64,000 bases of DNA, from NCBI RefSeq assembly GCF_000471905.2, contig NW_006499973.1:3994302-4058301 (forward strand), given 5' to 3'. Position numbers and translations under genes: made by a program. Under the pieces are notes generated by a model. The model was not told the DNA's origin, searched no databases, and saw only the letters and a program-made list of their open reading frames with translations. The first letter of the stretch is position 1. Each line of letters starts with the position of its first letter. The DNA comes from Amborella trichopoda. Lineage: Eukaryota; Streptophyta; Magnoliopsida; Amborellales; Amborellaceae. Positions 33,058 to 43,503 of the stretch are shown piece after piece.

Positions 33058-34345
33058 GGTGTTTGCTCTGAGCATATTGCAGGACCTGATACTGTGATTG
33101 TATTGTGGTGCCTACTTTGAGCGTATTGTAAGGCCTAACCTTGTGATTCTGTGGTGCATTCTTTGAGCGTATTGCATGACTATGACTGGTGTTTGTAGGG
33201 TGCCTGCTTTGAGCGTATTGCAGGACCTGATACTGTGATTGTATTGTGGTGCCTACTTTGATCGTATTGTAGGGCCTATCCTTGTGACTCTATGGTGCAT
33301 GCTTTGAGCATACTGCACGACCATGACTGATGTTTGTAGGGTGCCTTCTTTGAGCGTATTGCAGGGCCTGATACTATGATTGTATTGTGGTGCCTACTTT
33401 GAGCATATTATAGGGCCTAACCTTGTGATTCTGTGGTGTATGCTTTGAGCGTATTGCATGACCATGACTGATGTTTGTAGGGTCTTTCTTTGAGCGTATT
33501 GCAGGACCTGATACTATGATTGTATTGTAGTGCCTACTTTGAGCATATTGTAGGGCCTAACCTTGTAATTCTGTGGTGCATGCTTTGAGCATATTGCATG
33601 ACCATGACTGATGCTTGTAAGGTGCTTGCATTGAGCGTATTGCAGGACCTGATACTGTGATTGTATTGTGGTGACTACTTTATGTGTATTGTAGGGCCTA
33701 ACCTCGTGATTATGTGGTGCATGCTTTGAGCGTATTGCATGACCATGAATGATGTTTGTAGGGTGCCAGCTTTGAGCATATTGCAGGACCTGATACTGTG
33801 ATTGTATTGTGGTACCTACTTTGAGCATATTGTAGGGCCTAACCTTGTGATTCTGTGGTGCATGCTTTGAGAGTATTGCATGACCATGACTGATGCTTGT
33901 AGGGTGCTTGCTTTGAGCATATTGCAGGACCTGATACTATGATGTTATTGTGGTGCCCACTTTGAGCGTATTGTAGGGCCTAACCTTGTGATTCTATGAT
34001 GCATGCTTTGAGCATATTGCATGGCCGTGATTGATACTGATAGGGTGTCTGCTTTGAGCGTATTACAGGACCTGACTGTGTGATTGATACGATAGGGTGC
34101 CTGCTTTGAGCATATTGTAGGACCTAATATGGTGATTGTACTGAGGTGCCTACCTTGAGTGTACTATAGGACCTGACTTTATGACTGATATTGATAAAAA
34201 GCCTGCTCTGAGCTTGTAGCAGGGCCTGACCTTATGATTGGTAGTAGTGAGGCGCCTGCTTTGAGCATACGGCAGGGCCTAGTTTTGTGGTTCTGATTCG
34301 GTCGTGTGTGTTTTGAATTGTATGATTGATGCTTGTAAGGTGCTG
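33058..34345. repeat. 47-bp monomers in a 141-bp higher-order tandem array
   Basis: The core phrase GCTTTGAGCGTATTGCAGG recurs about every 47 bp. Three monomer types alternate: one ending ACCTGATACTGTGATTG, one ending GCCTAACCTTGTGATTC, and one ending ACCATGACTGATG. The first type starts its GATACTGTG near 33088, 33229, 33370, 33510, 33651, 33792 and 33932, giving a period of 140-141 bp. After about 34050 the order breaks down into single degenerate monomers. Since 141 is divisible by three, a minus-strand frame stays open at 33514-33828. This is not a gene. Confidence 0.95.
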
Positions 34346-34674
34346 CTTTATGAGCATTGTCGGACCTTATTTAGAGGCTGATACCAACAGCCAGTTGGTA
34401 GTGGCTGAACTGGTTGAGATTGATTAGATTTGAATGGCTTGATTTGACTTATGTGTGTCAACTTGTTAATGTTGGCTGGTTGGGTTAATAAGATGTCTGA
34501 ATTGCTATGGTATCTAAATGGTTAGTGCATGACACTGTGTGTGAAAGGTGAAGCACAAACTTTGAGATGTTGAAGATAAGACTATAGACAGTTGGATGAG
34601 ACAATAGTGGATGTGTGGGTGCCCTCCCCCGGTTGTTGGATTGCATATGTATGATTTTGGGGACAAAATCTTTT
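34346..34674. other. Gypsy internal sequence after the array
   Basis: Non-coding remainder of the internal region between the tandem array and the polypurine tract. No pol phrase is seen. Confidence 0.6.
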
Positions 34675-34688
34675 TAAGGAGGGGATGA
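34675..34688 (+). promoter_or_regulatory. Gypsy polypurine tract
   Basis: AAGGAGGGGATGA directly before the 3' LTR and preceded by ACAAAATCTTTT. This is the usual end of plant chromovirus-type gypsy elements. Confidence 0.88.
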
Positions 34689-37014
34689 TGTAAGGACCAC
34701 AATTTTCTAGACTTAGACACTCATGGCAGTAGAGAGAAGGAAGCACACACCCGATGCTAAGGAAGAGCCCTAGTGCCGTCTGTGAAAGAGGCCTAGCGTC
34801 ATTTATGAAAGAGGCTCAGTGCCGCCGCTGAAAGAGGCCTAGCGCCGTCTATGAAAGAGGCCTGACGCTGCCTGTGAAAGAGGCCTATAGCCGGCTGTGA
34901 AGTGAAGGGAGCAGCACCGCGCGTGTAAGGGGTCAACGCCATGCATGCCTGGGGATGTTGTCCTATGTGCGTGGGCTATTGTGTGTGATGTGCGCCATCA
35001 GATGCAGCATTATAGGGTAGTCCAGGGGACTTCCTCTTATTTTCTCTTATGTTATGCACCACTTGTCCCTTGCTTGTTGTTTAGTGTGCCATAAGATTGC
35101 CACTTGTTCCAAGTGTGTGCCATGTGGAGGCCCTTGATGCCACTTGTTGATGCATACATGCTGCCCCTTTTGTTTTCTTATTTATTCACCCCTTCACATC
35201 TCTTCCAAGAGGTTTCTCTCTGTCAACCACGTTTTTCCCCCTTTAAACCCTTAGAATTTTTAGCCATTTGTGTCCACTGTGGAGAGGCTTGAAGAGTGAG
35301 ATGTGTGAACGATTTGGGATCACCTTTGGAGCACAAAGTAAGTAGATTATGCTATTATGTATCTGTAGTATGGAGCATATTTCTTAAGCATGAAATTATG
35401 AGATTTAAGCATGGATTTAAGCATGAATGAAGTATTAAATTAAGCATGAGTTGGATTTTGAGTATGTAAAAATTGTGTGAATGAATAAGATCGTAGGCAT
35501 GTTTTGTGTTCTGTTTTCTAGGAAGTGGGTCTTGTTGTAAGATATATTATGCATAGTTGTAATTGCTGTTGACCCTAAAAAATTTGTGATTTGATGCTCT
35601 TGTGAGTCTACTTTAACCTAAAATTGGTTTCATGTGGTTATCTTGTGTAGTTTCAAAGTTATACTTTGATCTTTGAAGTATGTTATGGCTGGATTGTGGA
35701 ATTCCAGGGATAATTGAGGCCCTTGTGACTCTTTGTTACTATCAGTTAATCTCATAATTGCCTCAAATACTACCATTGGAAAGATCTATGAGTCTACTTT
35801 GAGTTTGGTGTTTATGATTAACTGAGATTCTTGATGGTTTGGAAGATATTTCATTTTGTACTTATATGTCATTATTAGCAGACTGTGATAATTTCAAGAA
35901 ATGTTACTTCTGTTTCACCGAACCTTTGCTTAACCTATTGAAGTATAAATGACACAAAATCACATCCAATTAAAATATACATGAGTTTACTATGATTTTT
36001 ATTTTTTAACCTGGTTCTAATTCTGTATAATTGTGAAGTTATGATCCAAATTGTGGAGGCATGTCACTGATTAGCAAATTCACTGAATTTCAAAACTATG
36101 ACCTCTGTTGTCATGGGTTTTGGCTAATCAAATAGAGTCCAATTGTTCCCAAGCCTTTGCCATTTGAAAGATCAGTATATTGGCTTAAAGTTGAATGTTG
36201 AAATTATTTTGAGATGCCTTCTAGATTGAAAGTTATGCCTTTTATAAGAGGGACATGCCACTGTAGTATAATGCAGGAATTCCAACACCAATATTTATGT
36301 TGTGCTTAAGTGTTGACTGGCCAAATGGCTATCATTTGACTTCATACCACCTTTGGTTGAGAGATAGATGTGTTTGCTTCAATTGTGATGTTGTGACTAA
36401 GCTGAGATTCTTGATGAATCAGGGGCTATGTATACCTTTCAATAAATGTGATACATGACTCATGTTTTATGAGAATGGTATAGAACCTTTGAGCAGTATT
36501 GTGAGATTTTATTCTTAGAAAGGGAAGCATGATACTGTGATCTACTCACTGGGTTTTTTAACTCATTCCTTTGCATCCTTCCTTATAGACTGACTGTTGC
36601 AGATCTAGGACGGACGGGCGGTGATCGTGAGTGGCGGATTGAAGGCCCGCGCCCGATGAGAAGACCTCTCTAATTTGTAGGTGTTAGTTGGCCGTCGGTC
36701 GTGCTTTTGTTGTTGTTTGTGAAGCTTTGTATTTTTATTAGTAGGGCTGTAGTGTCTTGGATGAATTGTAATATTTTTTTATATTGTTTATGACCTTGGA
36801 GATCGTATATGGATATGGAATGGTTTTAGATTATCCAGCTTTTGTGTTGTTTTTGGTGGGTATTTTTATTTCTCATGGTTTGCTTTGATTCCGCATTTAT
36901 AACATGTGTTGATGCCACTCCCATCTGAGTGACGTACGCGACCTCCGGTCGCGATCCTGCACTCTATCGCCCTCTGGTTTGGGATGGCAGGGGTCAGGGG
37001 TTTGAGTCGTGACA
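34689..37014 (+). repeat. Gypsy 3' LTR
   Basis: A 2326-bp LTR starting TGTAAGGACCAC and ending GAGTCGTGACA. Collinear with 30202-32444. It is 83 bp longer, of which 46 bp comes from two extra minisatellite units. Confidence 0.93.
34765..34902. repeat. 23-bp minisatellite in gypsy 3' LTR, six units
   Basis: Six units of GAGGCCTAGCGCCGTCTATG plus AAA, exactly 138 bp. Same repeat as 30278-30369. Confidence 0.9.
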
Positions 37015-37857
37015 CCTCTCTCATGTATCTCTCTCTCATGTATTATCTCTCTCTGTGTATTTCACTCTCTTTGCAATCCTCTCTACCCCTCTGCAACTCT
37101 CTCCAACGCTCAAAGCCTAAAACACCATCGTTCCTCATTCCTCTTTATAGTCTTCGTCTTTACTGCCCAATCTCTCTATCCCTCAATGGAAACTAGAGAT
37201 GAGCTAGTACTACAAAAGAGTGGGTTATCCCTTTTGTTTAGAAAATTGGCTGCGCCAGTTTAAAACTCGGTATAATTCCTAGAAGAAGCACTAACAATTA
37301 TTGATCTCCTTTGTGGGATCCTCTTGCCTAAATCCTTTGTGTTTTCCTTAACACTTCTTGATCTCCTTTGTGGGATCCTCTTGCCTAAATCCTTTGTGTT
37401 TTCCTTACCATAAACAGTGGATGCAGTCCCAAAGTTCCCTCTTTTTGATGTGGATTTGAATGCTAAAACCCTCATTCTCTTGATTAAGGTTCTATATAGC
37501 CATTTATGAAAGGGAAACACCCAATTTCAGCTAGACTACAATACTCTCTCTAAACCACAACAAACCCACCTTCTTTCTCTCTCTAGCCGTGACATTTTTT
37601 TTTTCTCTTCACTCCTCGTACCTTTACTTTTTCTTTGCATTCCTCAAAAGTCCTTTCCCTCTTCACGAGTCACTCTCTCTTTCTCTCTCTCTACAAGATA
37701 ACATCGTCTCTTTTATTAAAAGTCAAAGCCTCGTTTCTCTCTATAATTATTTTCTCTCTCTTATCTTTTAAGTTCGGGGCTGCTCCCATTGGCAATATCC
37801 AATTTCTTTCTCTCTCTACTGCATGATCTTCTTAGAATCTCAATTTAACGTTGGCTC
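37015..37857 (+). other. Copia-2 leader, right part
   Basis: Continuation of the copia-2 untranslated leader after the gypsy insertion, starting with the second CCTCT. It is CT-rich and contains a 57-bp direct duplication at 37301-37415. Short ORFs here have no domain. Confidence 0.7.
37301..37415. repeat. 57-bp direct duplication in copia-2 leader
   Basis: Two copies of TTGATCTCCTTTGTGGGATC...GTGTTTTCCTTA start at 37301 and 37358, nearly identical. Confidence 0.95.
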
Positions 37858-37879
37858 GTGATTTTCTTCCTTCTAACTA

Positions 37880-38640
37880 TAGCATCCGTAAGCTTCTCAT
37901 CCTTTATATCTATTAAACTCAGGAGAGATAACTATCTCAAATGGAAGGCCCATGTTTTCAATTGTATTGAAGACCTGAATCTTGAAAGTCATATTGATGG
38001 ATCTAGTTGGCCACAAAATGACCTTATTTCTCAGGCACCAAAAGAAAATCAAGGTACTCAGCCTGAATCGTCAATGGATCCCAAATTTCTGGAATGACGA
38101 ATGGATAAAACATTATTGAGTTGGTTACTTTCTACTCTCTCCGATGACTTGCTCATAGAAGTGATGCACTTGAAAACCACTCAAGAAGTATGGGAGACAC
38201 TTTACAACACATATCAAAGGGAAACATTTGCCAATTTCTCCAACTTAAAATAGAATTGATCAATTTACAAAAAGGTTCTCAATCAGTGACTGAGTACCTG
38301 AACAAGTTTAAAACTATATGTGACAACCTTGTAGTAATTGGTAGTCCAATAAGTGATCAAGATATGGTCATATATACACTCAAAGGCCTTGGTCTAGAGT
38401 TTAAGTCTTTTGAGACCTCCTTGATGACCAAACCACCATTTCCATTTTTATCAGAGCTTCGATCATCTCTTCTCACATTTGAAGCTCGGTTTGTATCTTC
38501 ATCGGTTATTGAAATTCATCCTCAAGCCTTGGTGAACATATCATGAGGGCAAAGAGGTGGATTTGTTTGAGGACGTGGTCATTATGGAGGTAAGGAGGTA
38601 GAGGAAGTAGCGGTCGGAACCCAAATCAGCAAGGCATTCT
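37880..38640 (+). pseudogene. Copia-2 gag (UBN2-type, decayed)
   Basis: Gag would build the particle around element RNA. An N-terminal phrase RRDNYLKWKAHVF begins near 37920 and runs to a TGA at 38095. Readable sequence continues past that stop with a QEVWETLYN phrase. The frame then shifts near 38210, where 38190-38546 carries TEYLNKFKTICDNL and the C-terminal gag core. A Gly/Arg-rich stretch near 38550-38620 follows in broken frame, as expected just before the zinc knuckle. The start is uncertain because no ATG near 37860-37920 fits the frame clearly. Confidence 0.88.
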
Positions 38641-38680
38641 TAGAGCCAACCCACCATTCCATCAACCTCCTCAATCAAGA

Positions 38681-39556
38681 ATGGGCATGATACCTCACAT
38701 AACTTGCCAGTATTATGGACATATTGCTAAAAACTGCTGGGACATCAAAAATGCTTCATCATCCCACAATGCACTAGTACATGATTTCAACAATCTATCA
38801 ACCACTACCCCAACTGATCATTCCTGGGTTATGGATTCAAGTGCAACTGCTCATATGACGAACGACTACTCTCAACTTAGAGGTATGATTCCTTACCATG
38901 GTTCTTGTATGGTATTCACTGGAGATGGTATTGCCTTACCTATAAGCCATATTGGAACTATGAGTATTTCCACTATCTTTGGTTCTTTAAATATTCCTAA
39001 TGTTTTACTTGTTCCCAAACTAAAGAAACAACTCATATCTATATCTCAATTTGCTAAAGATTTTAAGTGTTGCTTTGAGTTTACCCCTCATGGTTGTGTT
39101 GTGAAGGATCTACAAAGTGGGAAGATGATTGCTGAAGGGGTGCTGAAAGAAGGTTTGTATATGCTTCAAAATGATCAACTCTATAGTCTTGCTACGATTA
39201 TCTCCAAAGCTAGAAGAGGAGCTACTATGTGGCATGAGCGTTTGTGTCATCCTAGTTTCACTACTATCCATCGTCTTGGAAGAGAGTTAGCTCTACCTAA
39301 TTTTGTTGATGATTTATCTCATGGTTCACTGTGTTCTTCTTATCAGTTAAGAAAACATTATGAGTCTACAATTCTCTCTTCTAGTAGAAAGTCTAATGCT
39401 CCTCTTGGCTTAATTCACAGTGATGTTTGGGGTCCGAACCCAGTTATTTCCTTGTTAGGCTTTAAATTTTATGTTATTTTTGTGGATGATCGCACTCTAT
39501 TTAACTGGATATATTTTTCGAAGCAAAAATCTGATGTGTTTAATTGTTTTTGTTAA
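38681..39556 (+). pseudogene. Copia-2 zinc knuckle, protease and integrase N-terminal part
   Basis: A 291-codon open block covers the end of gag and the start of pol. The knuckle near residues 9-19 reads CQYYGHIAKNC. It has lost its second Cys and is short, so it could not bind zinc normally. The protease active site near residue 52 reads DSSAT and not DSGAT. The pre-integrase region (WHERLCHPS) follows. The HHCC zinc site has CSSYQL, losing its last Cys. The first integrase catalytic Asp is intact in HSDVWGP (codon 39422). The block ends in a stop inside the integrase core. The long open frame is chance survival, since key residues have mutated. Confidence 0.9.
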
Positions 39557-40060
39557 ATTTCACATTTATGTTGAGCTTTAATTTTCTCGTAAACTCAAGG
39601 CTTTTAGATTTAATGGTAGAGGTGAATTTAGCTGTCATGTTTTTAAAGAATATTTGAATCAATAGGGAATTCATCATCAATATTCATGTCCATATACTCC
39701 AGCACAAAATGGTGTTGCTGAGGGCAAGCACCATCACATTGTTGAGAATAGTCTTTCTATGATGTACGCAAGTGGTCTACCTCAATTCCTTTAGCCATAA
39801 GCCTTTTCTACTACTGTATATATCATTAACAGATTATCAAACTCTACCTTGGACTTCATACCTCCCTTCCAAAAGCTCTTTGTGGTAAACCAGATTACTC
39901 TTTTCTCCAGGTATTTGGTTACGTATGCTTCCCACACATTTATTTCTCTCAAAGATATAAATTTTCTCCTAAGGCTTATGAGTGTGGGTTTATTGGATAC
40001 AGCTCTCAACATAAAGGTTACAGATGTTATGACAAAGTGTCATGATGCTTTTTCATTGCA
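39557..40060 (+). pseudogene. Copia-2 integrase C-terminal half (decayed)
   Basis: The core continues in changing frames. A FNGRGEF phrase near 39611 stands where SDGGGEF is expected, losing the second catalytic Asp. QNGVAEGKHHHIVE near 39707 keeps the catalytic Glu. At least four stops or frameshifts occur. Pre-RT linker text follows with CFVFGYVC-type wording in broken frames. Confidence 0.85.
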
Positions 40061-40619
40061 TATGTAACATTTGATGAAACTAAGTCCTACTTTAAGAACC
40101 AGTGTTCCCAAACTAACACAAATAATAGCATGTCAAATAATGTGTTTGTACCTATTTCATTATCTTCTCAATTACAGGAAAAAGTACACTCACATGCTCC
40201 TATCTCCTCTGAAGTTACAGATGAACCATCTCAGCAGCATCACCGTCATCAGTCATCCCTCACTTTGACAGGTATGGTCAACAACCTATTTTCTCTACAA
40301 ATGTTTCACCACCTTCTTTTCCATGTCCTACTTCAAACCTAGATGCATCCACCATAATGCAACATGATTTATCTAAAGAACCCTTAACAGTTTCATCTAT
40401 ACCACCGCACCATTCCTCTCGCTCCACACAACCTCCTAGACATTGTCAAACTATCAGATTTTCTCTGCCACCATTTCTTTTCTTGACACCACCTCTAAGA
40501 CCTTAAGAGCAAAATATCCTATTGAAAGTTATACCTTAGGAGAGAGATTGTATTTCGATCATCAAGCATTTGCAACACAAATTTCTCAAATTCAAGAACC
40601 AACCACTTATGAAGAAGCT
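40061..40619 (+). pseudogene. Copia-2 integrase-RT linker (decayed)
   Basis: Ser/Pro/His-rich coding-like stretches in shifting frames (40071-40342, 40443-40600) are typical of the variable linker between copia integrase and RT. No catalytic motif is expected here. Confidence 0.65.
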
Positions 40620-41400
40620 GTCTCTGACACGAGGTGGCTAGCCTCAATGAAAGAAGAGATCTGTGCACTTAAAAAGATATCAAACTCCGGAATTAGTGCC
40701 ACTGCCTCCATGTAAAAATGTAGTAGGCTCAAAATGGGTGTACAAAGTTAAGGTTAGATCAGATAGCTCAGTTGAAAGGTTGAAGTTCAGGTTAGTGTCC
40801 AAGGGATTTAGTCAAGAATATGGCATCGATTATGATGAAACTTTCAGTCCAATTGTGAGGGCAATCACTATTCTATCTATCCTGGCTTTATCATCTATGT
40901 TTAATTAGAAACTCCATCAATTTGATGTGAAAATACATTCCTTCATGGTGATTTGAAAGAATAGGTCTACATGCAACAACCCAAAGGATTTGAAGATCCC
41001 TTACGAGCACATCATGGCTGCAAATTAAAAAAGGCGATCTATGAACTCAAACAAGCTCCTCGGGCATGGTTTGAGAAATTCAGTTCTCTACTCCATAGTA
41101 TTGATTTTCAAAGAAGCAAGGTTGACTACTCCTTATCTCTTAAAAGATCATCATCAGGTATTGTTGCCCTTCTAATCTATGTGGATGGCATCATTGTTAC
41201 TGGAAATGATATCAAAGGCATTAAACTTATTAAGAAAGAATTGAACCTGAACTTTGAAATGAAGGATCTTAGATAATTAAAATATTTTTTGGGAATTGAA
41301 ATTCATCAGAATGAAAATAGCATTGTTCTGACTCAACACAGGTATATTCTTGAGTTACTCTCTAAAACAAGGATGTTGGAATACAAGCCTACTTCTACCC
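40620..41400 (+). pseudogene. Copia-2 reverse transcriptase (RVT_2, catalytic Asp lost)
   Basis: This is the polymerase domain in three frame blocks. One runs from SKWVYKVKVRSDSS near 40730 to a TAG near 40906. Another runs from YMQQPKGFEDP near 40968 to a stop at 41276. The last continues with YFLGIEIHQ. The catalytic box at 41178-41189 reads YVDG and not YVDD, so one metal-binding Asp is lost. ELKQAPRAWFEKF is intact. Integrase-RT order confirms copia. Relative to copia-1 and copia-3, the wording is of a different copia lineage, closer to Ale/Ivana-type elements, which is tentative. Confidence 0.92.
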
Positions 41401-41539
41401 GGGCTTAAGTAATTCAGAAGTTAAGGAGTGAAGAAGGGGAATTGTTAGTTAATCCTTCATTGTACAGAAGTGTAGTTGTTAGTCTTCAATATCTCACATT
41501 TACGCATCCTGACTCTGCTTATGTAGTGAATACAGTATG

Positions 41540-42130
41540 TTAGTTCATGCACGCTCCTCGACAACCTCATTGGGAAGCCACAAAAAGGATTTTGAGGTAT
41601 TTAAAGGGTTCTATACATAATAGCTTATTTTATACTTCATCCAGTTCACGTGACCTCAAAGCATACTTTGATGCCAATTGGGCTGGGTGCCCTAATGATC
41701 ATCTGTCCATTACAGGATTCTGTATCTTCTTAAGAAAGAGTTTGATTTTCGGAGTAGCAAAATGCACATCTCAGTATCTAAATCCAGCACAGAATCAGAT
41801 TATAAAGCAATGAGTATTGTCGTAGCAGAAATTACTTGGCTACTTATGCTCTTAAAGGAAATTGGTGTTTCCACAATTAAATCAACCATTTCTAGCTATT
41901 GATAATCAAAGTGTCATGCGCCTAGCCACCAATCCTATCTTTCATGCTCGCACTAAACACATAGAAGTTGATTATCACTTCATTAGAGATAAGGTTGTAT
42001 CAGGGGCTATTTCCAGGACCTTTGTTCCCTCATCCCATCAGCCGGCAAACATGTTCACTAAAGCACTAACTAGACCAAGACACCATGAGTCCACAGACAA
42101 GCTCTCGATGCAGAAAACACATGCTCGGCT
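41540..42130 (+). pseudogene. Copia-2 RNase H domain (decayed)
   Basis: The plus frame 41547-41813 gives HWEATKRILRYLKGS and YFDANWAGCPNDHLSITGFC. An expected Asp (DADWAG) reads Asn. A stop near 41811 and a frame change follow. The 41862-42146 block then gives DNQSVMRLATNP and ARTKHIEVDYHFIR, with the terminal PANMFTKAL phrase. It ends at the purine tract. Confidence 0.92.
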
Positions 42131-42140
42131 TGAGGCGGGA
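42128..42140 (+). promoter_or_regulatory. Copia-2 polypurine tract
   Basis: GCTTGAGGCGGGA immediately before the 3' LTR, a variant of the usual TTGAGGGGGAG of plant copia. Confidence 0.8.
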
Positions 42141-42317
42141 TGTTAAGGAAGAGATTGTCCTATACTGTCTTTCATAGCGTTGTATAGGGTATTTGTTCAT
42201 AACATTGTATAGGGTATTTATTTTATTCTTTACCCTCAAAATGTATGTGGGTGGTTCGTGGTTTTTAATGATGAAAGAGGGTTCTCTTTCTCTCTCTAGG
42301 GTTTTGGTAATTTTACA
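42141..42317 (+). repeat. Copia-2 3' LTR
   Basis: A 177-bp LTR, TGTTAAGG...TTTTACA, followed by the second CTTTG target copy. Confidence 0.95.
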
Positions 42318-42400
42318 CTTTGAACTGTCTGATAATGAAACCCTAGAATCCTTGAACTGTGATCATGTAGTCCTTGACAAACCATAAGCATACGTTCAAT
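42318..42400. repeat. Tandem array hosting copia-2 (right part)
   Basis: Completes the array unit interrupted at 29866. It includes AACCCTAGAATCCTTGAACT and GATCATGTA wording also seen at 29708-29740. Confidence 0.85.
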
Positions 42401-42984
42401 TGTAAACCTATGTAATATACTATCATAATATGGTATTATTGTAATATTCATGTAATATTTTATACATCATTTTTAAATTTGATTACTTTTTTTTTCTATT
42501 GAGTCCTAAAATATATTAGAAGTATCTTCTATTTAGATATTTTGTGATATTATTATCAATGTCAGACAAGAAATTCACCATAGATTTGGAGTTTGGTTAA
42601 GGCTAGGATGAAAAGAAATTGGAACGAAAGGATATAACATAAATTTATTGAACCAAGTGGCCCACATCTCAAGTCCCATGGGATGTGGATCTATAAATAC
42701 GCCACGAATCCTAGTCACTAAATTACACCATCTACTCTAAATCTCTCTGCCCCCTTATTAAATAATGCCTGCTCTCTTTCGTAGGAGAGAGTACTCCTAA
42801 AAGTGCATACAAAGCATTGCAGCATCTCTGAATGAGTATTTTCATAATTCAATTGGCCTTTCTATAGTTTTGAGTATTAGCCCAGTGTGTTATTTAGAGT
42901 GGTTTTTAGGGTGGGGACCTGCTCAAACCTATCACTACAACACTCCTATTTAGGTTGTTGGTATGAGGCTCTGACGAATATAGT
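42401..42984. other. Unassigned sequence with a TATA-like site
   Basis: AT-rich at first. TCTATAAATACGCC near 42690 is TATA-like and is followed by a CT-rich stretch, but no ORF, LTR pair or known gene follows. It could be the promoter end of a solo LTR or of a lost gene. Confidence 0.4.
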
Positions 42985-43255
42985 GAATTTCATAAATAAT
43001 TTAATAAAAAAAACTCAAATCCTAAAAATAAATAATGCATCTTGCAATATATGTATTATCTGAATCGTCCTTTTCTAATATTTCCAAGTGTTCATAGATA
43101 CACTCGATTAACACTATTTTGAAATTTTAAATTTTATAATTAAATATGAATAAATTTTCGGATCATCATAAAGATTTCCGACACTTGAACTACATCTTTT
43201 GGCATTAATTTAGGCTTGTATAAAACGCCAATCTTATACAAACCTCGCATATATT
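42985..43255 (-). mobile_element. R2 family copy 2 (degenerate, inverted)
   Basis: Read on the minus strand it follows R2 wording (TATTTATAATTAAATATGAA core, ATGGACGGT-like and TTGCAAGATGCA phrases) with heavy divergence. Ends are uncertain. Confidence 0.5.
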
Positions 43256-43503
43256 TAATACATTATGAAATTTTCAAGAGATAATATTGTCCTTTTTTAT
43301 CTCTCTACTTGAAAAAGTGGATACCCTGTGGTCTTATTCTCTCTAAAATCCTTTCTCTTATCTCTTATTCATTTTCTCTCCTATCTCCTCTTCTCTCAAA
43401 GTACCTAATAACATTGCAAGTATTCATATGTTATCCTTAGTCCTTGGTTATCACGATTCACAAACAACATCCCTTATTTTACAAAATGCTGGTAAAACAA
43501 ATA

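Larger units (their letters stand above)
30202..37014 (+). mobile_element. Non-autonomous Ty3/gypsy element (pol-less) with satellite-like array
   Basis: The LTRs lie at 30202-32444 and 34689-37014, both TGTAAGGACCACAATTTT...GTCGTGACA. The exact target duplication CCTCT sits at 30197-30201 and 37015-37019. The internal region is only 2244 bp. It holds a degenerate initiator-Met-like primer site, a gag remnant and then about 1.3 kb of tandem repeats. No protease, RT, RNase H, integrase or chromodomain is present. The gag phrase and the end sequence ACAAAATCTTTTTAAGGAGG resemble chromovirus (Tekay/Del-like) elements. It would need proteins from a relative to move. It is nested in the leader of copia-2. 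Confidence 0.93.
29867..42317 (+). mobile_element. Copia-2: Ty1/copia element with nested gypsy insertion, decayed
   Basis: The LTRs lie at 29867-30044 and 42141-42317, both TGTTAAGG...TTTTACA. The exact target duplication CTTTG sits at 29862-29866 and 42318-42322. A primer site adjoins the 5' LTR and a purine tract precedes the 3' LTR. Removing the nested gypsy element (30202-37014 plus its 5-bp duplication) leaves about 5.6 kb, normal for copia. The plus-strand domain order is gag, protease, integrase, RT, RNase H. Catalytic positions in protease, integrase and RT are altered and many stops occur. The LTRs show about 14 mismatches and a 1-bp indel in 177 bp by eye. Confidence 0.96.

Noticed and set aside
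33514-33828. 104-codon minus-strand repetitive ORF
   Set aside because: By-product of the 141-bp array, whose period is divisible by three.
33058-34345. CRISPR-like array
   Set aside because: There are no unique spacers between constant repeats. All monomers are related along their whole length, and the DNA is plant nuclear.
42690-42760. Promoter of a host gene (TCTATAAATACGCC followed by CT-rich sequence)
   Set aside because: No coding sequence follows before the next transposon. A remnant of a solo LTR is equally likely.
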